Assembly (NCBI GenBank): GCA_024278275.1
Contig: JAJRTN010000172.1
Coordinates: 1-64,000 of the forward strand
Source of the DNA: Candidatus Hydrogenedentota bacterium
GTDB lineage: Bacteria > Hydrogenedentota > Hydrogenedentia > Hydrogenedentales > JAJRTN01
Reading direction: 5' to 3'
DNA length: 64,000 nucleotides
Part shown: one piece after another, positions 1 through 8,373 of the stretch
How the letters are laid out: the number at the start of each line of letters is the position of its first letter
Position numbering within the stretch: the first letter of the stretch is position 1
Translations under genes and position numbers: made by a program
The notes under the pieces: model-generated
What the model was told of the DNA's origin: nothing
What the model saw: only the letters and a program-made list of their open reading frames with translations
The model's database searches: none

Positions 1-292
1 GGGTAGGGACAAGCTCCCGCTTGTCCGTTGCCCGGGCGTGGGCACGCTTTACGACGGATCTTCCTGTCGGCGTGGAGCCATCGCCGCCAACGGTCGCGCG
101 GGAGCGCGCCCCTACCGGTGCCGCTTGATTCCATGGACGGGTAGGGACAAGCTCCCGCTTGTCCGTTGCCCGGGCGTGGGCACGCTTTACGACGGATCTT
201 CCTGTCGGCGTGGAGCCATCGCCGCCAACGGTCGCGCGGGAGCGCGCCCCTACCGGTGCCGCTGGACCCCCATGGACGGGTAGGGACAAGCC
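1..292. repeat. Tandem repeat, about 138-139 bp unit, two full copies plus start of a third
   Basis: gggtagggacaagctcccgcttgtccgttgcccgggcgtggg... starts at 1, 139 and 278; the first two copies are near identical and the third is truncated after gggtagggacaagcc. Confidence 0.9.
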
Positions 293-305
293 TTGAGAGA
301 AACAA

Positions 306-1583
306 CTACCCGGGCTTGCGGAAGCTCAAAATAAGTTCGCCTTTCAGGATGTAGCGGTAGCCTTCCAGCACCAGGCCTTCCGCCTCGACGCGCCGGATGA
401 GGCCCTCCCGCGTGTAGTGGGTGATGTGTTCGTCGGCGTAGCCGCAGGGGTTGACGTGGGCGTAGATCCATTCCGTGAGAGGCCATGGCCAGGAACCGTA
501 GTCGGGGGTGCCCAGCACCAGGGAGCCGCCGGGGGCCACGCAGCGGGCAAGTTCGCTGAATACACGGTCGTCCTCGGGAATGTGTTCGATGACCTGGCTG
601 CAAATGACCACCTCGAAGGCGTGGTCGGCGTAGGGCAGGGCGAAGACGGAGGCCCGGGCGAGACGGCGCCCCGCCCGGCGCATGAAGCGGAGTTTACCGG
701 GGTTCACGTCGCAGCCCGCGGCCTGGGGCAGGCCGTTCATGATCTGGCTGGAGCCGCAGCCCACGTCGAGCACGCCGAGACGGTCGCCCACATAGTCGAG
801 GATGATATGGTAGCGTCGGCGCTGCCACCACCGCTGCAAGGGGATTCGGCTGCTGAAGGCGCGCAGGTCGTAGTCGGCGCTTTCGATGCTGTTGCGCAGG
901 CGCCACATGGCGGCCAGGGCGCGGAGGTAGACCACGCCGAAGGCCAGGACGCGGGCGTGGCTTTGGCCGTGGCGGCGGGGCCGGTAGTGAAAGGGCGTTT
1001 CCGCCACCTTGTAGCCCTTGCAGTAGGCCTTCACGACAATTTCCTGGAGCACGGCGTAGGTCGTGTAGCGGAGGTCGAGACCGGCCACGGCCCGGCGGTG
1101 GTAGAGGCGGAAGCCGCTCGAAAGGTCGCGCGGTTCGAGGGCCAGCACCCAACGGAAAAGGGTGTTCAGTGTTCGGCTGAGAACGAGCCGCGACCAGGGC
1201 ATGTCCGCATGGCCCTGGGACGTATAGCGCGACGCGATGACCACTTCCGCCTCGTGGCGCATGTCGTAGAGATACTTGATGATAGCCGGGTGATGGGAGA
1301 GGTCGGCGTCGAGGGTGATGATGTACGGGTTGGGCGCTTCCTCGAAAAGGGTTTTGATGGCCGCGCCATAGCCGGTGCCCCGCTGCCGGATAACCCTGGC
1401 GCCCAGGCGTTCGGCCACGGCCACCGTGCCGTCCGTCGAGCCGCCGTCCACAATGTAGACCTCCGCGGGCAAACCGTACATAGCGATAACGGCGTGGATA
1501 CGCGGGAGGAGCAATTCCAGGTTTTCCGCCTCGTTCAGGCAGGGCACGGCCACCGCCAAATCAAGATGCTTTTTACTGCTCAT
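306..1583 (-). CDS. Glycosyltransferase family 2 fused to C-terminal SAM-dependent methyltransferase
   Basis: N-term VAVPCLNEAENLELLLPRI...DGGSTDGT...DADLSHHP (GT2); C-term LGVLDVGCGSSQIMN...FEVVICSQVIEHIPEDDRVFSELARCVAPGGSLVLGTPDYG (class I MTase). Start set at MSSKKHLDL. Confidence 0.85.
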   Translation of the reverse strand: MSSKKHLDLAVAVPCLNEAENLELLLPRIHAVIAMYGLPAEVYIVDGGSTDGTVAVAERLGARVIRQRGTGYGAAIKTLFEEAPNPYIITLDADLSHHPAIIKYLYDMRHEAEVVIASRYTSQGHADMPWSRLVLSRTLNTLFRWVLALEPRDLSSGFRLYHRRAVAGLDLRYTTYAVLQEIVVKAYCKGYKVAETPFHYRPRRHGQSHARVLAFGVVYLRALAAMWRLRNSIESADYDLRAFSSRIPLQRWWQRRRYHIILDYVGDRLGVLDVGCGSSQIMNGLPQAAGCDVNPGKLRFMRRAGRRLARASVFALPYADHAFEVVICSQVIEHIPEDDRVFSELARCVAPGGSLVLGTPDYGSWPWPLTEWIYAHVNPCGYADEHITHYTREGLIRRVEAEGLVLEGYRYILKGELILSFRKPG

Positions 1584-1852
1584 GCGGACCTCCCTTGTCC
1601 CTGCCGACCGGCACACGATACTAGGGGCATGCGGCAGTCCCATGCAAGAAGTGCCATTGCCTGCTTTTGGGAATGCCGTATGCAACAGGGAGTAACAGGA
1701 GACAGGCACCGTGCATATTGCTTTCCGAAAGCTTTCGGCCACGATGCGTCCTTGAAAACAGCGACGACCTGGTGGGCGGGACGGGGAAACAGAGGTGCCG
1801 GCGCGGAGTGGTTCCGCGCCGGCACGTTGAGCATGCCTGGCAAGTGGCCGTG

Positions 1853-2461
<609 letters not shown>

Positions 2462-2863
2462 GGTTTCATCTCCTGGTTGTGAGCGTGAGGAAGCAATGGT
2501 GTGCGCTCTCGGGAAAGCGGCGTATCCGTCATTCATGGTTTTTTTCGCCGCCCGCGCACGCCGGTTTTTGCCTGGGTGAAAGTTACAGTCTTAACGCCGT
2601 TGCGTGGCAGTATATTTCCCGGGCGCTGAATCCAGGGGGAGGGAGGTCCCGGGGACCATGGGAGCGACGGGGCGGATAGGCGCCGTCCATGCCCCTTACA
2701 GCCGCCACGCTCCGGCTCGCAGGGTGGACAATGCCGATATATTACGGTATGCTTTCCTTTAGAGCGTGGGCCTTGCATGACCCAGGCCCGGATGCAACGG
2801 ATTGCACGGTTTCGCGGGGCTTCCTGGAATTGGAGGCCTCCGGGAACAGACAGGCAGGGATGA

Positions 2864-3361
2864 ATGGTACGGAAAAATCTTTTCATGGATGCCGGACGTA
2901 AGCATCCGGATGAGCACATGGTGCTTACCTCGGACAGTCGTTCGCTGCACCGGGGACGGCGGCGTTCGGCGCGGACGAAGGTGTGTCGGCCGTGTATAAT
3001 GTGGTTCGAGGACACGCCGGAGGAGCGGGTCCAGGGGGTGATGTTGGATCTCAATCCTTACGGCATGCGCATCCGAACCCTGCAACCTTTGGAACAGGGT
3101 GCGCGGGCGATGCTTCAGATGATGCGGGACGACTCTTTCAGTGATCCCCTTTCCCCGCCGATCCGCGTGGATGTGATTCGGTGCGAGGCCATGCGGAATG
3201 GCTTCGTGGACCATGGCGTCAAAACGGTTATTGAAACGATCCATCAGGAAGGGCCGGTACGTGTCGCGCCATTGAGCCCGTCACGGGTGCCAAGAGCACC
3301 GTATCACCGTATGCACACGGCGGATTACACGGCCCGGCGCATGGGGAAACGGCGTGGGTAA
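2864..3361 (+). CDS. PilZ-like domain protein (degenerate motif)
   Basis: RRRSARTKVCRPCIMWFEDTPEERVQGVMLDLNPYGMRIRTLQPLEQGARAMLQM resembles RxxxR ... D/NxSxxG PilZ pattern; start uncertain. Confidence 0.5.
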   Translation: MVRKNLFMDAGRKHPDEHMVLTSDSRSLHRGRRRSARTKVCRPCIMWFEDTPEERVQGVMLDLNPYGMRIRTLQPLEQGARAMLQMMRDDSFSDPLSPPIRVDVIRCEAMRNGFVDHGVKTVIETIHQEGPVRVAPLSPSRVPRAPYHRMHTADYTARRMGKRRG

Positions 3362-3734
3362 GCCCAAGATACTTATCGTGGACGATGAGCCGGACGTGGT
3401 GTCCATGGTGAAGCGCACGTTGAGCCTGGAAGGTTTCGAGGTGGTCGAAGCCTTTGACGGGGTGTCGGCGCTGGATCTTGCCGCCCAGGAACGGCCGGAC
3501 GTGGTGTTGCTGGATATTATGATGCCCCTGATGAGCGGCTATGAAGTCTGCGAACAGCTTAAGAGCAACCCGGAAACACGGGACATCCCGGTGCTCTGTC
3601 TCACATCGGCGCACACGCCGGAAGCGCGGGCCCACGGTTTCAAGGCGGGCGCCGACGAGGTCGTGACGAAGCCTTTCCTGCCGGCGGAACTGGTGGCGCA
3701 AATCCGGCGCAGGCTGAATGCTCCCGAGTCGTAA
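3354..3734 (+). CDS. Stand-alone response regulator receiver domain protein
   Basis: KILIVDDEPDVVSMVKRTL...DVVLLDIMMPLMSGYEVCEQLK...VLCLTSAHTPE...GADEVVTKPF; GTG start. Confidence 0.93.
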   Translation: MGKPKILIVDDEPDVVSMVKRTLSLEGFEVVEAFDGVSALDLAAQERPDVVLLDIMMPLMSGYEVCEQLKSNPETRDIPVLCLTSAHTPEARAHGFKAGADEVVTKPFLPAELVAQIRRRLNAPES

Positions 3735-3916
3735 GTCCGTTCGGCACATTGCATTGCGCCGCGTTGAGTGCGTATGATCCGCGTCGTAACGGCGCTGCTT
3801 TACCGTGGCGCGCGCCGTGCCGCCCAAAGCTCCACCTTCCCCACCTCCACAATGTTGCATGCCGTCTTTCGCACGGCGTGCCCGGAACCAACGACGCGGA
3901 CGGAAAAAGTAATCCC

Positions 3917-5278
3917 ATGGCGAAAACGCGCAAACTGCCCCTGGTGGCCATCTGCGGACGGCCCAACGTGGGTAAATCCACGCTGTTCAACCGCATCATC
4001 GGTAAATCACGGGCCATCGTTCATGACGAGGAGGGCATCACGCGGGACCGCTTTTTCGGCCAAGCCGAATGGGAAGGCCGTACGTTCCGGCTGGTGGACA
4101 CGGGGGGGATCATCGAAAACCCCCTGGACAGCATCTCCCAAAAAATGCAGGTCCAGGTGCGCGAAGCCCTGCGCGAGGCCCATGTCATTGTTTTCGTGGT
4201 GGACGGCCAGGAAGAAATCACCCGGGTGGACCAGGAGGTCCGGGATGAACTGTTCAAGTACGGTAAGCCCATTTTGCTCGCGGTAAACAAGCTGGATAAC
4301 GCCCGGCTCGCCGAGAACAGGTACGACTTTTATTCCCTGGGGGTGGGGGACCCCTTCCCCATTTCTTCGGGCCACGGCCTGGGAATGGAAGAACTGCGCG
4401 ACGCCATCGTGGCGCATCTGCCGGACACCGCCGACCTGCCGGAAGTAGAGGAAGCGCCGCAGGTGACGCGGGTCGCCGTGGTGGGCAAGCCCAACGTGGG
4501 CAAGTCTTCCTTCATCAACGCCATCATGAATGAGGATCGGACCATCGTGGATGACACGCCCGGTACCACGCGGGACGCCATCGACATCGAGTTCAAATGG
4601 CAGGAGCGGGACTACCTGCTCATCGACACGGCGGGACTGCGCAGGAAGGCCGGCATCAGGCGGAAGGTGGAGCGCTTCAGCGTGAGCAGGACCCTTCGGG
4701 CCGTGCGCCGGTCGGATGTGTGTCTCATCCTGATGGACGCCACGGAGGGCATCAGCGAACAGGACAAACGCATCATGGGCTATGCCCGTGAGAACGGAAC
4801 GCCCATGGTCATCGTCTGGACCAAGTGGGATCTCATCGGCGACAAGGAGAAGGCCTACAAACACATTCCCGACGAGATCGACCTGAAAATGCCCTACGTG
4901 AAATTCGTGCCCTATGTCACCATATCGAACCTCACGCGGCAGCGCTTGTTCAAGGTCTTCGAGCACGTGGACCGGGTGGCGGAAGAGGCAAAGAAACGCA
5001 TCCCCACGGCGGAATTGAACCAGCTCATGGACGACCTGAAAGCCAGGCACAACCCACCCAGCATCAAGGGGCGGCACGCCAAGATTCTCTATGCCACCCA
5101 GGCGTCCGTCCGGCCCACCGTCTTTGTGCTCTTCGTGAACCAGAAGCGGCTGTTCCATTTCAGCTACGTGCGGTATATTGAGAACCAGATTCGCGAACGG
5201 TACGGTTTCGCGGGCGTTCCCATCCAGATCGAGTTGCGGGAAGGTAAACCGAAAGGCGAGGGCAGGGGTAAGTCATGA
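3917..5278 (+). CDS. der: Ribosome biogenesis GTPase Der (EngA)
   Basis: Two GTPase domains GRPNVGKSTLFN and GKPNVGKSSFIN plus C-terminal KH-like domain; start at MAKTRKLPLVAICG. Confidence 0.96.
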   Translation: MAKTRKLPLVAICGRPNVGKSTLFNRIIGKSRAIVHDEEGITRDRFFGQAEWEGRTFRLVDTGGIIENPLDSISQKMQVQVREALREAHVIVFVVDGQEEITRVDQEVRDELFKYGKPILLAVNKLDNARLAENRYDFYSLGVGDPFPISSGHGLGMEELRDAIVAHLPDTADLPEVEEAPQVTRVAVVGKPNVGKSSFINAIMNEDRTIVDDTPGTTRDAIDIEFKWQERDYLLIDTAGLRRKAGIRRKVERFSVSRTLRAVRRSDVCLILMDATEGISEQDKRIMGYARENGTPMVIVWTKWDLIGDKEKAYKHIPDEIDLKMPYVKFVPYVTISNLTRQRLFKVFEHVDRVAEEAKKRIPTAELNQLMDDLKARHNPPSIKGRHAKILYATQASVRPTVFVLFVNQKRLFHFSYVRYIENQIRERYGFAGVPIQIELREGKPKGEGRGKS

Positions 5279-5865
5279 ATATGGGTCCGTCCATCGTCGC
5301 CGTGGTATTGTCCTATCTCCTGGGATCGGTGCCCACGGGCCTGTGGCTCGGGCTGCGTATTCGCGGCGTCGATATCCGGGAACACGGCAGCAGGAATATC
5401 GGCGCGACCAATACCCTGCGGGTCTTGGGAAAAGGACTCGGCATCACCGCGCTATGCTGCGATATGGCAAAAGGCGTGGTGCCTGTTCTGCTCCTGGCGC
5501 GCCTGGGGGATTGGGAACACCTTCCGCTGGCCTGTGGCGTGGCCGCCATTCTAGGACACTCTTTCTCGTTCTTTCTCCGCTTCCGGGGCGGTAAGGGCGT
5601 GGCCACGAGCGCGGGGGTCTTCCTGGCCCTGGCACCGCTCCCCACGGCCATCGCCATCGCGGTTTTCGCGGCCGTGCTGGGGCTTACCCATATGGTCAGC
5701 GCAGGTTCCATGGGGGCCGCCGTGGCCCTTATGGCCGGCGTTTTTTTCGTGGACCTCAGCGCTCCCGTTCGGGGAGTCACGGTGCTGGTGGCCCTGTTGG
5801 TGCTGTTCAAGCACCGAAGCAACCTGAAGCGCATTCTCCAGGGTAAGGAAAACCGGCTCTGGTGA
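5275..5865 (+). CDS. plsY: Glycerol-3-phosphate acyltransferase PlsY
   Basis: SYLLGSVPTGLWLG...HGSRNIGATNTLRVLGKG...GHSFSFFLRFRGGKGVATSAG; overlaps der stop by 4 bp. Confidence 0.95.
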   Translation: MNMGPSIVAVVLSYLLGSVPTGLWLGLRIRGVDIREHGSRNIGATNTLRVLGKGLGITALCCDMAKGVVPVLLLARLGDWEHLPLACGVAAILGHSFSFFLRFRGGKGVATSAGVFLALAPLPTAIAIAVFAAVLGLTHMVSAGSMGAAVALMAGVFFVDLSAPVRGVTVLVALLVLFKHRSNLKRILQGKENRLW

Positions 5866-5867
5866 AA

Positions 5868-5979
5868 CATTTGCGAAATTGAGGATCTTTTTACGTGCCA
5901 TCCTGTATGTTGCGGCTAAGATAGCCGCAACATACAGGATCATGTGGCGGTTATGCTGAAAACCGTCTTTTCGCAAATG
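5868..5979. repeat. 112-bp intergenic element: 11-bp terminal inverted repeats (catttgcgaaa/tttcgcaaatg) around a perfect 18-bp-arm palindrome (5900-5917/5923-5940)
   Basis: Direct reading; related sequences at 24011-24086, about 20850-20890 and about 38690-38725. Confidence 0.85.
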
Positions 5980-6001
5980 GCACCTGGTAGGTGGATTCGC
6001 C

Positions 6002-8218
6002 ATGGCGCGAACAGGACATGGAAAGGAAGTGGCGCAAGCCGCGCCCCATTCCTTGGAAGTATTCCATGGCGGAAGGTGGCCGCCAACCCAATACCCTCAT
6101 TCACACGAAAGCAAAGATGACGGCGCGCTGAAGCGCACCCTGCGGGATTGCCCCGAACCAAAGGGTGTTGGTAGGGTCGCGCTCCCGCGCGACCGTTCAC
6201 GCGGGGCGGGTCGCGTCAAGGGGAAGATCCCTTCAGAAGCGCACCCACGCCCGGCCAACGGGCAAGCGGGAGCTTGCCCCTACCAAGAGGGGCGGAATGG
6301 CGCGCTGAAGCGCGCCCTGTGTCGTTTACTGCCCAAGCGGCCGCGGTGCCTATCCATTCCCGGGGGGGGGAGGAAGCAAGCGGCCTTTGAACGTGCGGGA
6401 AACCATGTTTTCGCGGGGCTGGCCGCGGCGCTGGCCCTGCTGGTCTACCTGCTGACCCTGGCGCGGACGGTCACGGGGGAAGACAGCGGGGAACTCATCG
6501 TGGCGGCGTGGAGCCTGGGTATCCCCCACCCCCCCGGCTATCCCCTGTGGTGCCTGTCGGCCCATCCCTTCACCTGGATTCCCCTGGGTGCCGTGGCATG
6601 GCGAGCGGCGTTTTTCTCGGCGGTGTGCGCGGCGGGAACGGTGTACGTTGTGGTGCTGCTGGTACGCGCCCTGGGATGCGGGATAACCGCGGCCTTCACC
6701 GCGGGGCTGGCCCTCGCCTTCTCCCGCGAGTTCTGGGAGCAGGCAGTGATCGCGGAGGTCTACACGCTTAACGCGCTCTGCGTGGCGGCGTCCCTGCTGC
6801 TGCTCTTCACGTGGTACCGGACCCGCGCCGACCGCCACCTTTACGCGCTGGCTGTCCTTTACGGGCTGAGCCTGGGCAATCACGGCACCTTCGTGCTCCT
6901 GGGACCGGTCTTCGCGCTCTTCGTGTTCGTGGCGGATCGTCCGTGGCGCTGGGGACTGTACGCGCGGCTGACGGCCCTGGCCGCCGTGGCGTGCTTCCTG
7001 GTCTACCTCTACCTGCCGCTGCGGTCCATGGCAAACCCGGCCATTGACTGGGGCAATCCCGAAACCCTTTCAAACTGGTGGGACGTGGTGCGACGAAAAC
7101 AATATGCTTTCATGTTCAGCGAACATCCCCGGTCATGGATGCGTTTCGCGGAAGAACTCCGCATCTACGCCCTGTTGTGGACGCGTGAGTTCACGCCCTG
7201 GGTCGGTGCGTTGGGCCTGGCGGGGCTTCTGCTGCTGGTGTACCGCCGGCACTGGCACGGCCTGCTGATGGTCTCCGTGGCCGGGATCGTGGTGGCCGGA
7301 TTCAGCTACATCCAAAACTTTGACGATTCCGTGGAGTGGGTCTGGGTCATGACCGTCTTTGCCATTCCGGCGTACCTGGTTACGGCCGTGGGAATCGGGG
7401 CGGCCCTGGACCGCGTGGGCCGGACGGGCTACGCGCCCGTGCTGCTCCTGGCGGCGATCTGCGTGGCTTCGCCCCTGGTCACCCACTGGCGCCATAACGA
7501 CCGGTCCCACTCCCGCACGGCGGAAGATTACGCGCGCAACATGCTTGCGCCCCTCGCGCCGGACGCCCTGGTCATCACGGAAACCGACACCGCCGCCTTT
7601 GCCGGCCTCTACATGCAGGCGGTGCTGGGACTGCGCCCGGATATCACCCTGGGCCGGATCAATGGCTACCTCGCGCCCGCCGTGCTGGCCAACGCGCCCG
7701 GGGCACTTCGCGAGGCCGTGGGCCCCTTCCCCCGGCGGCGGGACGAGCCGCGCATCTTCGCCTGGCTCCTGGAACACACGGCGCGGCCCGTCTACTTCGA
7801 GCGCCGGCCCCGGCTTCCCGAAGGGGCGCCGAAGATTGGGTGGAAACGGGCGGGCCTGTTGTGGCGCGCCCTGCGCGAAGGCGAGACAGATCCCATCGAC
7901 TACCGGGCGGACTGGACCTGGCATAGCCTGGAGGATGACGTGGCGCGAGGCGATTACACGGCCCGGGCCATTTACTTCTCCCTTCATCTTGGCGAAGCGG
8001 AGGAAGCCCTGCGGCGGGGCGAAGACGTGTGGGCCGACGCCCTGGTCCGGGGGGCGCTGGCCGCCTATGGCCGGGACGTGCGGTCGCTGAACAACGCGGG
8101 AACCCTGTACGCCCGCCACGGCGAGCGAGAAAAGGCAAAGGCCCTCTTTCTGGAGGCCCTGGCGCAGGCGCCCTCCGACGCCACGGCACGAAAGAACCTT
8201 GACCGTTTGTCGCCATGA
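6002..8218 (+). CDS. DUF2723-type polytopic membrane protein with C-terminal TPR-like segment; true start uncertain
   Basis: LTLARTVTGEDSGELIVAAWSLGIPHPPGYPLWCLSAHPF...YLPLRSMANPAIDWGNPETLSNWWDVVRRKQY; recognisable protein starts near 6390; upstream ORF part lies in intergenic repeats. Confidence 0.8.
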   Translation: MARTGHGKEVAQAAPHSLEVFHGGRWPPTQYPHSHESKDDGALKRTLRDCPEPKGVGRVALPRDRSRGAGRVKGKIPSEAHPRPANGQAGACPYQEGRNGALKRALCRLLPKRPRCLSIPGGGRKQAAFERAGNHVFAGLAAALALLVYLLTLARTVTGEDSGELIVAAWSLGIPHPPGYPLWCLSAHPFTWIPLGAVAWRAAFFSAVCAAGTVYVVVLLVRALGCGITAAFTAGLALAFSREFWEQAVIAEVYTLNALCVAASLLLLFTWYRTRADRHLYALAVLYGLSLGNHGTFVLLGPVFALFVFVADRPWRWGLYARLTALAAVACFLVYLYLPLRSMANPAIDWGNPETLSNWWDVVRRKQYAFMFSEHPRSWMRFAEELRIYALLWTREFTPWVGALGLAGLLLLVYRRHWHGLLMVSVAGIVVAGFSYIQNFDDSVEWVWVMTVFAIPAYLVTAVGIGAALDRVGRTGYAPVLLLAAICVASPLVTHWRHNDRSHSRTAEDYARNMLAPLAPDALVITETDTAAFAGLYMQAVLGLRPDITLGRINGYLAPAVLANAPGALREAVGPFPRRRDEPRIFAWLLEHTARPVYFERRPRLPEGAPKIGWKRAGLLWRALREGETDPIDYRADWTWHSLEDDVARGDYTARAIYFSLHLGEAEEALRRGEDVWADALVRGALAAYGRDVRSLNNAGTLYARHGEREKAKALFLEALAQAPSDATARKNLDRLSP
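6169..6290. repeat. Second occurrence, partly inverted, of the 1-292 repeat modules
   Basis: Reverse complement of 6241-6283 matches ggtaggggcaagctcccgcttgcccgttg-ccgggcgtggg of the unit at 1; 6169-6200 resembles the ggtcgcgcgggagcgcgcccctacc half. Confidence 0.75.
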
Positions 8219-8373
8219 AGCGGGAACGCGCCGTGTCCTCTCGCGTTGCAATCCCCAACCGGCGCTGCTACCGTTGACCCAACGAACCACGTTCCTGACT
8301 CGAAACCGGGTCTCCCGTGAATTACGGGATATCACGCGGAGAGATGGACCTTGCGCGGAACAGGGGAGTTTTC

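Noticed and set aside
38-354. Small plus-strand ORFs in the 5' tandem repeat
   Set aside because: Translations (NGRAGARPYRC...) reflect repeat DNA, not protein-coding selection
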